Assembly: GCF_902364025.1 (NCBI RefSeq)
Contig: NZ_CABJCG010000021.1
Coordinates: forward strand, 1 to 64,000
Direction of reading: 5' to 3'
DNA length: 64,000 bases
DNA from: Enterocloster lavalensis
GTDB taxonomy: Bacteria; Bacillota; Clostridia; Lachnospirales; Lachnospiraceae
The translations under genes were made by a program, and so were the position numbers. Positions 18,041 to 28,760 of this stretch are shown here, one piece after another. The notes under the pieces were generated by a model. That model made no database searches, was not told the DNA's origin, and saw only the letters and a list, made by a program, of their open reading frames with translations. Each line of letters opens with the position of its first letter. Position 1 is the first letter of the stretch.

Positions 18041-18162
18041 AGTGGGCGCATGTTCAGATGTCTCGTCCGGGGGGAGGAACCGGAGGGAGGAAAGCCGCAT
18101 AGAATAGGGTATTGTACATCCCTATAAAATCCGGGGGAGTTCCCGGAGGCGGAGGTGGAGTT

Positions 18163-18450
18163 ATGGAGTTTACGCAATATATTAAGCCGGAAATGCTGGT
18201 GCTGGTGCCCGTGCTGTGGCTGATCGGAAATGCGTTAAAGCGTACGCCCAAGGTGCCGGACTGGCTGATTCCGTATGTTTTGGGAATTATGGGCGTGGCT
18301 GGGTGCAGCGTCTGGGTGTGCGCGACCAGAAATACTACGGCGTTGTCGCTGTTTACCGCCTTTACACAGGGCATTTTGGTGGCAGGAACCAGTGTTTGGG
18401 GGAACCAGCTTGTCAAACAGATGGGGAAACGGGATGAAGGTGGAAATTAG
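18163..18450 (+). CDS. Small holin-like membrane protein (Hol44/holin superfamily V type)
   Basis: A 95-residue protein with about three hydrophobic segments (MLVLVPVLWLIGNAL, a PYVLGIMGVAG helix and LFTAFTQGILVAGTSV) and a charged C-terminal tail (KQMGKRDEGGN). The arrangement, with KRTPKVPDWLIPY between helices one and two, resembles small phage-type holins that are common as single chromosomal genes in Clostridia. ATG 18163 follows a GGAGGTGG site. No endolysin or other phage gene is near, so it is not part of a visible prophage. Just downstream is the collagen-like surface protein; a link is only positional. Confidence 0.6.
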   Translation: MEFTQYIKPEMLVLVPVLWLIGNALKRTPKVPDWLIPYVLGIMGVAGCSVWVCATRNTTALSLFTAFTQGILVAGTSVWGNQLVKQMGKRDEGGN

Positions 18451-18491
18451 AAAACACGAAATTTGGCTCTGAACGGAGTGAAATGTTCTGA

Positions 18492-20762
<2,271 letters not shown>

Positions 20763-20779
20763 CAAACGCTTATTTGCAG

Positions 20780-20812
20780 ATCCCCCGCTTTCAAACGCGG
20801 GGGATTCGTTTC
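20780..20812 (+). terminator. Terminator after the collagen-like gene
   Basis: ATCCCCCGC (20780-20788) pairs with GCGGGGGAT (20797-20805), followed by TCGTTT. Confidence 0.75.
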
Positions 20813-20918
20813 CGGCAAGCCCGGCCGCAGCCCGGGAAATCCCGTTGCCCGCGCGTTTCAAACATGATATGATGGACAGAGCAAACGGCATGAATCAGGC
20901 GGGGAGGAGACTTTGAAA

Positions 20919-21506
20919 ATGGACGACACACTGCAATACTACGATCAACACGCGAAGGCGTATGTGGACAGCACGAGGGATGTGGAGTTCTCACAGACCC
21001 AGGAGCGTTTCTTACAATATTTGGAACCGGGCGCGCGGATTCTGGATTTTGGCTGCGGCTCGGGGCGGGACACGAAATATTTCCGGAACAGGGGATTCCA
21101 GGTGGAGGCGGTGGACGGCTCCGCTGAGTTCGTCCGCATCGCGTCGGAGTATACCGGGATCAACGTCCGCCGGATGTTGTTTCAGGATCTGGACGAGGTG
21201 GAGCGTTACGATGGAATCTGGGCCTGCTCCTCCATTCTTCACCTGCCCTGCGCAGAGCTGGAGGTGGTGCTTGGGAAAATGGCACGGGCGCTGAGGCGGC
21301 GTGGGATCGTTTACACCTCCTTCAAGTACGGGACAGAGGAAGGCGAGCGCAGCGGCCGTTACTTTACGAATATGACGGAGGCGAAGATGGCTGGGCTGCT
21401 GGAGCGGATACCGGTCTATGATGTGGAGGAGATGTGGGTGACATTTGACGTGCGGCCAGGCAGAGGGGACGAGCGCTGGCTCAATATGATTTTGAGAAAA
21501 CGATAG
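20919..21506 (+). CDS. Class I SAM-dependent methyltransferase
   Basis: A 195-residue cytoplasmic methyltransferase. The SAM-binding motif I is ILDFGCGSGRDT (residues about 42-53), followed by an acidic strand end VEAVDGS and the motif-IV-like strand DGIWACSSILHLP. The fold is that of small-molecule methyltransferases; the substrate is unknown. ATG 20919 lies 8 bp after GGGAGGAGA; a TTG at 20913 is too close to that site. It is a single-gene unit with a hairpin on each side. Confidence 0.82.
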   Translation: MDDTLQYYDQHAKAYVDSTRDVEFSQTQERFLQYLEPGARILDFGCGSGRDTKYFRNRGFQVEAVDGSAEFVRIASEYTGINVRRMLFQDLDEVERYDGIWACSSILHLPCAELEVVLGKMARALRRRGIVYTSFKYGTEEGERSGRYFTNMTEAKMAGLLERIPVYDVEEMWVTFDVRPGRGDERWLNMILRKR

Positions 21507-21516
21507 AAACCAGACT

Positions 21517-21556
21517 GGGAGGCCGTATTATCCGTAAATGGATAACATGGCCTCCC
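21517..21556 (+). terminator. Long hairpin after the methyltransferase gene
   Basis: GGGAGGCC (21517-21524) and GGCCTCCC (21549-21556) form the base, with TTATCC/GGATAA above it. Only a weak T-rich tail (GCATCTTTG) follows. Probably a terminator. Between it and the Pit gene lies AT-rich sequence with a second hairpin near 21651-21680 and a repeated TTATTTAC element, but no gene. Confidence 0.55.
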
Positions 21557-21699
21557 GCATCTTTGACAACGACTAAAATAATATCCAAAAAGTTACCCCC
21601 ATCCCCTCGAAACCCTCAGAAATTTACAAATACCTAACATTTTATTTACTTATGCTGAAAAAATACGGCATTTTTAGCATATTATTTACGGATAAGAAC

Positions 21700-21728
21700 T
21701 TTACGCCCATAAAAAAGCGTGCTAGAAT
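21700..21728 (+). promoter_or_regulatory. Promoter of the Pit operon
   Basis: TTTACG (21700-21705), 17 bp, TAGAAT (21723-21728). TTATTTAC occurs at about 21640 and 21682, upstream of it, and might be direct-repeat sites for a phosphate-responsive regulator; that is a guess. Confidence 0.6.
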
Positions 21729-21802
21729 AAAATGGCATGGCATGTAAAATATGTGTAAGAGGTAAGTAAAAAATAAGTTAAGAGGGTAGGATAAGGAAGA
21801 TT

Positions 21803-22855
21803 ATGGATCTGTCATTTTCGTTTTTCTGGCAACAGGTGACGTCCAGCCCGGCGGTGATGATCACGGTGTTTCTCACACTGTGCGTCATTTTCCTGAACGG
21901 CTGCACGGACGCGCCCAACGCCATCGCCACCTGCGTGTCCACGCGCTCGCTGAATGTGGACGCGGCGATTATCATGGCGGCGGTGTGCAACTTTGCCGGT
22001 GTGTTCGTCATGACCATGGTCAACTCCACCGTGGCGGCCACCATCACCAACATGGTGAATTTCGGCGGTCACAGCGACCAGGCGCTGGTAGCGCTCAGCG
22101 CGGCGCTGTTTTCCATTGTGGTATGGTCGGCTTTGGCGTGGTATTTCGGGATTCCCACCAGTGAGAGCCATTCGCTGATCGCCGGTCTGTCCGGAGCGGC
22201 AATCGCCCTTCAGGGGGGCCTTAGCGGAATCAACGGCGCGGAGTGGGTCAAGGTTCTGTACGGTCTGGTTTTGTCTACGGTAATCGGTTTTTTCAGCGGA
22301 TATTTTGTTTGTAAATTTGTGGCATGGCTGTGCCGGAATATGGACCGGCGCAGGACAGACGGATTTTTCCGCCACGCCCAGGTGGGCGGCGCCGCGGCCA
22401 TGGCGTTTATGCATGGGGCCCAGGACGGCCAGAAATTCATGGGCGTGCTGCTGTTGGTGATCTGCCTGTCCAACGGGCGGGAGAACGCGTCGGGCGTGGG
22501 TATGCCGGTGTGGCTTCTCTTACTCTGCTCCCTGGTGATTGGAATCGGCACCTCGGCGGGCGGCAAGAAGATTATCAAGTCCGTGGGGATGGATATGGTG
22601 CGGCTGGAGAAGTACCAGGGATTTTCCGCGGATATCGCGGGCGCGCTGTGTATTTTGGTGTCCACGGTATTTGGTATCCCGGTGAGCACCACCCACACCA
22701 AGACTACGGCAATCATGGGCGTGGGCGCAGTGAAACGCCTGTCCGCCATCAATTTCAAGGTGGTTCAGGACATGGCGCTGACCTGGCTGTTGAATTTCCC
22801 GGGCTGCGGGCTGATTGGATTTTTTATGGCGAAGCTGTTTATGGTTCTGTTCTGA
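21803..22855 (+). CDS. pit: Inorganic phosphate transporter, PiT family
   Basis: A 350-residue membrane transporter for metal-phosphate or phosphate with a cation. The two PiT signature repeats are present: GCTDAPNAIATCVSTR near residue 32 and the inverted copy VSTTHTKTTAIMGVGAVKR near 290, which bind phosphate. About ten membrane helices flank a short cytoplasmic loop around residue 190. The gene directly downstream encodes the PhoU-like partner typical of Pit operons. The leader is AT-rich with its own promoter. Confidence 0.93.
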   Translation: MDLSFSFFWQQVTSSPAVMITVFLTLCVIFLNGCTDAPNAIATCVSTRSLNVDAAIIMAAVCNFAGVFVMTMVNSTVAATITNMVNFGGHSDQALVALSAALFSIVVWSALAWYFGIPTSESHSLIAGLSGAAIALQGGLSGINGAEWVKVLYGLVLSTVIGFFSGYFVCKFVAWLCRNMDRRRTDGFFRHAQVGGAAAMAFMHGAQDGQKFMGVLLLVICLSNGRENASGVGMPVWLLLLCSLVIGIGTSAGGKKIIKSVGMDMVRLEKYQGFSADIAGALCILVSTVFGIPVSTTHTKTTAIMGVGAVKRLSAINFKVVQDMALTWLLNFPGCGLIGFFMAKLFMVLF

Positions 22856-22891
22856 TTGGGCGGACGGTTGAGTTTAAGGAGATAAGAGAAC

Positions 22892-23515
22892 ATGGCGAAG
22901 AAGAGCGACAATTACTATTTTGAGAATTTTATCCAGTGCGTGGAGTGCGGCTGCCAGGCGGCGAAGATGCTGGAGGAGAACCTGGCGAATTTTGATGTGA
23001 GCCGTCTGTCGGAGAATCTGGACGAGCTGCACAAGATCGAGCACGACGCGGACAAGAAAAAGCACGAGATGATGGCGGTGCTGGTGAAGGCGTTTATCAC
23101 GCCCATTGAGCGGGAGGACATCATTCTGCTCAGTCAGAGCATCGACGAGGTCACGGACCAGATCGAGGACGTGCTGATCCGCATTTATATTAACAATGTA
23201 CATACCATCCGGCCGGAGGCGCTGCAGTTCACCAAGGTGATCATCCGCTGCTGCAAGGTGCTCAAGGAGATCATGGAGGAGTTTGCCAATTTCAAGAAAT
23301 CCAAGACGCTGCACGGCCTGATCATTGAGATCAACGCCCTGGAGGAGGAGGGGGACCGACTGTTCATCGACTCCATGCGGCGGCTGCACACGGAGGTGAC
23401 GGATCCCCTGGAGATCATTGCCTGGCGCGAGATTTACAATTTCCTGGAAAAATGCTGCGACGCCTGCGAGCATGTGGCGGACGCGGTGGAGAGCGTAATT
23501 ATGAAGAACACCTGA
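22892..23515 (+). CDS. PhoU-like DUF47 protein, partner of Pit
   Basis: A 207-residue all-helical cytoplasmic protein. It carries the DUF47 pattern of acidic metal-binding helix pairs, E...D (LHKIEHDADKKKHE near residue 50, and INALEEEGDRLF near 148). Proteins of this family accompany Pit transporters and are thought to regulate them. It begins 36 bp after the Pit gene behind AAGGAG. A short inverted repeat (TGTGCTC/GAGCACA) follows the stop codon. Confidence 0.9.
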   Translation: MAKKSDNYYFENFIQCVECGCQAAKMLEENLANFDVSRLSENLDELHKIEHDADKKKHEMMAVLVKAFITPIEREDIILLSQSIDEVTDQIEDVLIRIYINNVHTIRPEALQFTKVIIRCCKVLKEIMEEFANFKKSKTLHGLIIEINALEEEGDRLFIDSMRRLHTEVTDPLEIIAWREIYNFLEKCCDACEHVADAVESVIMKNT

Positions 23516-23638
23516 TGGGGTGTGCTCCCGGAGCACAGGGATATTTCCTGAGCCGGGGGCGATTTTTTGTTTGGTGAAAAATCGGCGCACCGGGGCGGTG
23601 GCCGTCTGCGGGCGCATTTTAGGATGAGGGAGGTACTT

Positions 23639-24607
23639 ATGATGGAGCGATGTGGAACGGGAAAATGGATCACGGCCCCGTTGGGAGTCTGCCTGTTGGC
23701 GACGGTCTGCTGCGCGCTGTGGGGGAGCGCATTTCCCTGCATCAAAATTGGCTACGGGATGTTTCAGATCCCTGCAGAGGCGGTGAATACGCAGATTCTG
23801 TTTGCGGGAATCCGGTTTACGCTGGCGGGGATTTTGGTGATCGCCATTGCAAGCCTGGGGAGGCGCAGGCCCCTTGTGCCGAAAAAGGGGAGCTGGGGGA
23901 TGATTCTCAAGCTGGCGGCCTGCCAGACGGTGCTGCAATACCTGTTCTTTTATATTGGACTGGCAAATGCTTCCGGCGTGAAGTCTTCCATTATCGAGGG
24001 GGCCAACGTATTTATCAGCATTCTGGTGGCCAGTCTGGTGTTCCGCCAGGAGCGTTTTACGGGACAGAAAATCCTGGGCTGCCTGGTGGGATTTGCCGGT
24101 GTGGTGCTGGTGAACTGGACGAAGGACGGCCTGGGGGCCGGGATGAAATGGAACGGGGAGGGATTTGTGCTGCTGTCCACGGTGGCCTACGCATTTTCCG
24201 CAGCGCTGATCAAGGAGTATTCCCGCCGGGAGGACACGGTGGTGCTCAGCGGCTACCAGTTTGCCGCAGGCGGCCTGGTGATGGCGGCCTGGGGACTCGT
24301 GGGCGGCGGGCGGATCGCCGTGACGTCGGCGGGACCGGCGGGGATCGGGATGCTGTGCTACCTGGCGTTTATCTCGGCCGCCGCGTATACGCTGTGGAGT
24401 CTGCTGTTAAAGCATAATCCGGTTTCCAGGGTGGCGGTGTACGGGTTTATGAATCCGGTGTTTGGGGTGATTTTATCGGCCTGGCTTCTGGCGGAGAACG
24501 ATCAGGCGTTTGGGGTCAAGACGGCGCTGGCGCTGGGGTTGGTGTGCCTGGGGATCTATGTGGTCAACAGGCCGCGGGCGGTGAGCGCGGCGGACTCCGT
24601 TTCGTAG
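23639..24607 (+). CDS. EamA/DMT-family transporter
   Basis: A 322-residue membrane protein with ten hydrophobic helices and two EamA halves. The first starts with CCALWGSAFPCIKIGY and contains QYLFFYIGLANASGVKSSII. The second ends with SRVAVYGFMNPVFGVILSAW and LAENDQAF, a common closing pattern of this family. The substrate is unknown; family members export amino acids or other metabolites. ATG 23639 follows GGGAGG. It is not closely related to the EamA gene at 14212, to judge by the motifs. Confidence 0.88.
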   Translation: MMERCGTGKWITAPLGVCLLATVCCALWGSAFPCIKIGYGMFQIPAEAVNTQILFAGIRFTLAGILVIAIASLGRRRPLVPKKGSWGMILKLAACQTVLQYLFFYIGLANASGVKSSIIEGANVFISILVASLVFRQERFTGQKILGCLVGFAGVVLVNWTKDGLGAGMKWNGEGFVLLSTVAYAFSAALIKEYSRREDTVVLSGYQFAAGGLVMAAWGLVGGGRIAVTSAGPAGIGMLCYLAFISAAAYTLWSLLLKHNPVSRVAVYGFMNPVFGVILSAWLLAENDQAFGVKTALALGLVCLGIYVVNRPRAVSAADSVS

Positions 24608-24745
24608 ACGGGGGAGCGGTTCAGATATGCGAGGGAAAATTGGCATGGAGCGGCTGCGGGTTATGGTTCGCAGAGCCGCGCTTTCACGCGGGGCTGTGGA
24701 TAGAACGGCTGCGGAAGATTAAGAAAAACGTAATCGTCCACCAGG

Positions 24746-24774
24746 TTGCATATTGCGGTGGAATGACTTATAAT
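24746..24774 (+). promoter_or_regulatory. Promoter of the cell-wall-binding gene
   Basis: TTGCAT (24746-24751), 17 bp, TATAAT (24769-24774), 42 bp before the start codon. Confidence 0.75.
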
Positions 24775-24816
24775 GAAAAAAGTGTAACAGCTTTATTTTT
24801 GAGAGGAGAATGCCCT

Positions 24817-25635
24817 ATGAAAAAACGGATTATCATGATAGCGGCGGCGGCCGCATTGAGCGTGCTGATGGCGTTTCCGGCCTTTGCGGGTACGTGGAAG
24901 GATGTAAATGGGAGATGGAGATATCAGCGCGGCGCGGAGAAGTACGCCAGCCAGGAATGGCTTAATCTGGACGGAAAGCGGTATTATATCGGCTCGGACG
25001 GATTTATGGTGACCGGCTGGACCCAGGTGGGCAGCCAGTGGTATTACATGGACGAGAGCGGAGTTCTTCAGTACGGATGGCTGAAGGACAATGATAAATG
25101 GTATTACCTGGCTCCCGATACCGGAGCGATGGTGACCGACACCGTGATTGACGGGCGGCAGATCGGCTCGGACGGCGTCTGGGTGCCCGCCGAGGCGCAG
25201 ACAGAGCCGGTGGGTCTGGCTATCGATCCCGCAAGCGCCACCCTGGTCCAGAACATGGAAGGTATCAAGACCAACGGCTACACCATCATTTCCAGCGGAA
25301 GAACTTTCAACCGGGAGAACTGGAATGATGCAATCCGCCTGGTTAAAAAGGGCAGCTATGTGAAGTGCTCGCCGGGCGGCAATTACAAGCTGTTGTCCGG
25401 AACGTTCTCCCCGTCCACCAAGTTCGACAGCGGTCTGCTGGGAAAACTTACGGTGTATGGCGACGATGATCAGGTGTTGTATACCTCCGCGGATATCCGT
25501 TACGACGCGCAGCCCATCACATTTGCGGTGGACGTGTCCGGACAGAATCAGCTGCGGGTGGAATTCTCCCTGACGAAGGACGACAACTGGAGCGAGCCGG
25601 TTCTGCTGATCAAGGGCCTGACCCTGTATCAGTAA
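24817..25635 (+). CDS. Secreted cell-wall-binding repeat protein
   Basis: A 272-residue secreted protein. A signal peptide (MKKRIIMIAAAAALSVLMAF, cleavage after AFA near residue 25) precedes about four choline-binding-type repeats. These contain W and GYY-like motifs such as GRWRYQ, GKRYYIGSDG, SQWYYMDESG and DKWYYLAPDTG (residues 30-125). The C-terminal half (about 140-272) is a beta-rich module resembling carbohydrate-binding NPCBM-like domains. No catalytic domain is evident, so it is probably an adhesin or wall-associated ligand binder. ATG 24817 is set by GAGAGGAG and the signal peptide. Confidence 0.82.
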   Translation: MKKRIIMIAAAAALSVLMAFPAFAGTWKDVNGRWRYQRGAEKYASQEWLNLDGKRYYIGSDGFMVTGWTQVGSQWYYMDESGVLQYGWLKDNDKWYYLAPDTGAMVTDTVIDGRQIGSDGVWVPAEAQTEPVGLAIDPASATLVQNMEGIKTNGYTIISSGRTFNRENWNDAIRLVKKGSYVKCSPGGNYKLLSGTFSPSTKFDSGLLGKLTVYGDDDQVLYTSADIRYDAQPITFAVDVSGQNQLRVEFSLTKDDNWSEPVLLIKGLTLYQ

Positions 25636-25690
25636 TTGTTCAATCAGACGTGACGGTCAAAGGACCGGGCGGTTATAAACAGATAGGATA

Positions 25691-25735
25691 AAAGGATTGC
25701 GTGGGGCTTAAATGCCGGCTGCGCAATCCTTTTTT
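25691..25735. terminator. Terminator after the cell-wall-binding gene
   Basis: AAAGGATTGCG (25691-25701) pairs with CGCAATCCTTT (25722-25732), followed by T residues. It may also serve the convergent minus-strand esterase gene ending at 25777. Confidence 0.88.
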
Positions 25736-25776
25736 GCTGCACGCAAGGGGCGGTCTGCGGCGGCTGTTTGGGAAAA

Positions 25777-26757
25777 TCAGGGATTCGCGGCTATGGCGTT
25801 TTCCATGTTTTTGCGGTTGATCCAGGCGGTGGAAACGTCCATTGCGGCGCGGCAGGCCTGGGTCTGGTCCAGGGCGTTTAACATCACAAAGTCGTGGATG
25901 ATGGCCTTAAAGCGCATGGCGGTAACGGGGACGCCCGCTTCCAGGAGATTGCGGGCGTACATTTCCCCCTCGTCCCGGAGCACGTCGGCCTCGCCGTTTA
26001 AGATCATGGCCTGGGGGAGGCCGCAGAGCTGTTCAGCGGTGGCCCGCAGGGGGGAGGCGGTGATCTGGCCGCGGTCCTTGGCGCAGGACGTGTACTGATC
26101 CCAGAACCAGATCATGCCTGCCCGGTACAGGTAATAGCACTCCGCGAATTCCTTGTAGGAGCAGGTGTTGAAACAGGCGTTTGTCACGGGATAGTAGAGC
26201 AGCTGCTTGTGGATGCTGGGGCCGCTGCGGTATTTGGCCATCAGGGTCATGGCCGCCGCCATATTGCCGCCCACGCTGTCGCCGGCTACGGTGAGTGTGC
26301 TTAAATCCACGGGCCAGCCCAGGCGGGAGAACAGCTCCGGCAGGGAACTGAGCACGCGGTAGCACTGCTCGATGGCGGTGGGGTATTTTGCTTCCGGGGA
26401 CCGGGTGTATTCGGGAAATACCACGATGGAGTTGGTGCGGGCGCAGAGCTCGCGGACCAGCTTTTCGTGGGTGTGGTAGCTGCCGAACACCCAGCCGGCG
26501 CCGTGGATATAGAAGATGACGGGCAGAGACCCGGACGCGCGTTCCGGGCGCAGCAGATAGAGATTGATATTACCCCAGCGGCCGGTATAAAACGGCATGG
26601 TGTTTACGGTGGCGGGATACATGTAAACCGGCGTGTTCTGGGCGTTTTCCAGAACCTGCCGGCCTTTCGCGGGGGGAAGCTGAAAGATAAGAGGCGGCTT
26701 GGAGTTGGCTTCGCAGACAGCTTCCGCGGCTTTTTCGAGGGGGACCAGTCGTTCCAT
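25777..26757 (-). CDS. Alpha/beta hydrolase, HSL-type esterase
   Basis: A 326-residue cytoplasmic esterase of the hormone-sensitive-lipase family. The oxyanion-hole motif HGAGWVFGS (near residue 86), the nucleophile elbow GDSVGGNMAAAM (Ser near 160), the acidic residue in ILNGEADVLRDEG and the catalytic His in AIIHDFVML form the usual triad order. Carboxylester substrates are inferred; the natural one is unknown. It stands alone, convergent with the cell-wall-binding gene. Confidence 0.88.
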   Translation of the reverse strand: MERLVPLEKAAEAVCEANSKPPLIFQLPPAKGRQVLENAQNTPVYMYPATVNTMPFYTGRWGNINLYLLRPERASGSLPVIFYIHGAGWVFGSYHTHEKLVRELCARTNSIVVFPEYTRSPEAKYPTAIEQCYRVLSSLPELFSRLGWPVDLSTLTVAGDSVGGNMAAAMTLMAKYRSGPSIHKQLLYYPVTNACFNTCSYKEFAECYYLYRAGMIWFWDQYTSCAKDRGQITASPLRATAEQLCGLPQAMILNGEADVLRDEGEMYARNLLEAGVPVTAMRFKAIIHDFVMLNALDQTQACRAAMDVSTAWINRKNMENAIAANP

Positions 26758-26866
26758 AGAGTTTGAATCCTTGTGGTGGATAGCGTTATTTTAATTTATG
26801 ACAGGGACTGGCGGATGGTGCGGCGGGAATTGTGGTTTCAGGGCGCGGCGGGTGCAGGGCTGCGGT

Positions 26867-28147
26867 TTAAAGGCCCGACTGGCGGATGCCTGAGAGAATG
26901 GAGACAACGATCAGGAGTATCAGGTAAAGGGACAGGGCGCACCAGAACAGAATGGTCCGGCGGCGGACCTTTTTCTGTATGCGCTCAGGCTCTTCGATCT
27001 CCGGAATGTGGACAAATTCCAGAACCTTTCCGCGGCTTTGGCAGAAGGCGGTGAAGGCGTCCTGCTCCTCGCGGCAGGCGAAGGTCCATTTGGGGATGAA
27101 AACGTACTGTTTTATGACCTTATTTTCGATGCACAGGAGAAACAGAGTGTCCATTGTCTCGTAAAAATGAGTGTATACGTCCCACGAGCGTTTGAAGCTG
27201 TCCTGTTCGCGGCGCACGGTCAGCATTTCCGGGGAAAAGGAGAGATCCCATGGGCCGGAACCATTTATGGGAAAGCGGTTCTGGCGCATCCGGCGGCGGT
27301 AGACATCCTCGCGGATGGAGGAGACGCTGAAAAACAGGAACGCGGAGAGGAACAGGCCCAGACCGAGGAGGCACAGGCTCGCGACGACGTCGCCGCTTAC
27401 GATGAAACGGGTTGCCATGATCAATGTAAGGACCGGGCAGAAGAACAGGGAAAGCAGCGTGCTGCCGTTACTCCATAAGGGCCGGTGGCAGCGGGAGATG
27501 CCCATGAGTTCGGTGTAGACGTGGGCAAAGTCGTCAGGGCTCAACTGGAAGGTAAAGCGGAAGCGGCAGGAGCCGGAATCCGGGGATTGGGCCTGAGGCT
27601 GGGGCTGGTTATAGGGGGAGGACGCGCTTAAGTAGGCTTTGAAGGCCTGGATTTCGTCCGGTCCGGCGAACAGACGCTTGGGCAGGACGAGATAGGAGTG
27701 GCTTTTCCGGGAAAGCTCGCGCTTTAAGAGCAGTAGGCCCGGGGTCTCCGGAAATGCGGTGAACGAGGAACCCTGGTGGACGACGGAGACATTATCCTCG
27801 TACAGGCAGCCATTTTCCAGGCGCAGCCGCATCTCCTGGGAGACGGGTTGGCGGGAAAAGGTCCAAAAGTAGCTGAGAAATTTGAACACGGTCAGGACCA
27901 GAAAGAATATGGTCAGGTTCTGCAGGGCCTGGAAGAGGAAAAATGGCAGGGACAGCAGGGCTGTGGTGAGTCCGGCGCCGATGGCCAGAATCCCGCCCAA
28001 AGCGGGGATGATTAACAGGATGCCCGCTGTAATCAGGAGATACCTCTTCTTCCCCAACATAAATGAGTCCCAGGTGAGACGGAGCGCCAGCTCGGCCAGC
28101 TCCACTTTCGTGAGACGGAATTGATAGATGCGTCCTTCCAGTGACAT
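26867..28147 (-). CDS. Membrane protein with two YcxB-like halves
   Basis: A 426-residue protein with an internal duplication. Each half begins with a soluble strand-rich piece (YQFRLTKVELAELAL; FTFQLSPDDFAHVYTELM), passes through two hydrophobic helices, and ends with a second soluble part whose last stretch is alike in both (LPKRLFAGPDEIQAFKAYL and IPKWTFACREEQDAFTAF). This is the YcxB-like pattern, normally single-copy in about 170-200 residues. A last transmembrane helix (WCALSLYLILLIVVSIL) is added. Function unknown. ATG 28147 is preceded by GGAGG at the right distance on the minus strand. Confidence 0.6.
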   Translation of the reverse strand: MSLEGRIYQFRLTKVELAELALRLTWDSFMLGKKRYLLITAGILLIIPALGGILAIGAGLTTALLSLPFFLFQALQNLTIFFLVLTVFKFLSYFWTFSRQPVSQEMRLRLENGCLYEDNVSVVHQGSSFTAFPETPGLLLLKRELSRKSHSYLVLPKRLFAGPDEIQAFKAYLSASSPYNQPQPQAQSPDSGSCRFRFTFQLSPDDFAHVYTELMGISRCHRPLWSNGSTLLSLFFCPVLTLIMATRFIVSGDVVASLCLLGLGLFLSAFLFFSVSSIREDVYRRRMRQNRFPINGSGPWDLSFSPEMLTVRREQDSFKRSWDVYTHFYETMDTLFLLCIENKVIKQYVFIPKWTFACREEQDAFTAFCQSRGKVLEFVHIPEIEEPERIQKKVRRRTILFWCALSLYLILLIVVSILSGIRQSGL

Positions 28148-28416
28148 GGTTGATCCTCCTTGGGTAAATGGCCCGGGCGCCGGGGAAGGCGCGGGGGACG
28201 GGATGGTTTTATTATAGTGCATGGGGGGGAGGGATGGCAAGAGGGAGTGTACAGATCACGCGGGATATAGACGGGTGGAAACGGAAATTTACATAAGGGT
28301 ATGGAATCATATGGGGCGGTTGCAAAAGAAGATAAATTCTCTATCGAAGCAAAAACCCTGCTTTTTGTATTTCTGGAAGAAAATTGGAAAACTTTCCCGG
28401 ATCCCTCCGGCATATC

Positions 28417-28445
28417 TTGAAGAATAGCTTTCATTAAGGTATAAT
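28417..28445 (+). promoter_or_regulatory. Promoter in an apparently empty region
   Basis: TTGAAG (28417-28422), 17 bp, TATAAT (28440-28445). No protein gene of normal size follows before a bidirectional terminator at 28563-28598. Confidence 0.6.
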
Positions 28446-28451
28446 GGTGAG

Positions 28452-28598
28452 GGTTCATCGAAGGTTTATATGAGGGCAAAATGGTCTGATCCGGCTTCCG
28501 GGATAGAGAACGCGTTGGAAGTATGTCGGAAAATGATTTATGTAAACGGAGGATCGGGCAATAAAAAAACCTTGATTTCCAATAAAATCAAGGTTTTT
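28452..28598 (+). ncRNA. Candidate small RNA of about 145 nt
   Basis: A near-consensus promoter at 28417-28445 and a terminator at 28570-28598 frame a transcript of about 145 nt. A 50-codon ORF beginning at 28470 would run through the terminator and into the antisense of tRNA-Pro, so it is unlikely to be a gene. I do not recognise a known RNA family. The gap 28148-28416 shows nothing else. Confidence 0.4.
28563..28598. terminator. Bidirectional terminator of tRNA-Pro
   Basis: CCTTGATTT (28570-28578) pairs with AAATCAAGG (28585-28593). There is an A run on the left and a T run on the right, so it can stop transcription from both strands. It lies 5 bp past the 3' end of tRNA-Pro. Confidence 0.88.
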
Positions 28599-28603
28599 CA
28601 CAA

Positions 28604-28677
28604 TCGGGGCAACAGGATTTGAACCTGCGACCTCTCGGCCCCCAGCCGAGCGCGCTACCAAGCTACGCCATACCCCG
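28604..28677 (-). tRNA. tRNA-Pro (GGG)
   Basis: Full cloverleaf of 74 nt on the minus strand. Acceptor CGGGGTA pairs with TGCCCCG, the anticodon stem CTCGG/CCGAG encloses the loop CTGGGGG (anticodon GGG), and the T arm has GGTTCAAATCC. Confidence 0.96.
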
Positions 28678-28690
28678 AGCGAACTTCTAT

Positions 28691-28719
28691 ATTATAGCAA
28701 ATGTTTTTGGTTTTGAAAA
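28691..28719 (-). promoter_or_regulatory. Promoter of tRNA-Pro
   Basis: On the minus strand, TTTTCA (28719-28714), 17 bp, TATAAT (28696-28691), 13 bp before the tRNA. Confidence 0.7.
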
Positions 28720-28760
28720 GCCCTATTTTCAAAAAAAATGTAAAGGAATTTGGATTTTTT

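Noticed and set aside
16795..18450. A prophage or integrated element made of the tyrosine recombinase, tRNA-Leu and holin-like gene
   Set aside because: The recombinase is in the nudF-spoIIM-xerD setting with XerD motifs; no other phage gene and no repeat of the tRNA end was found.
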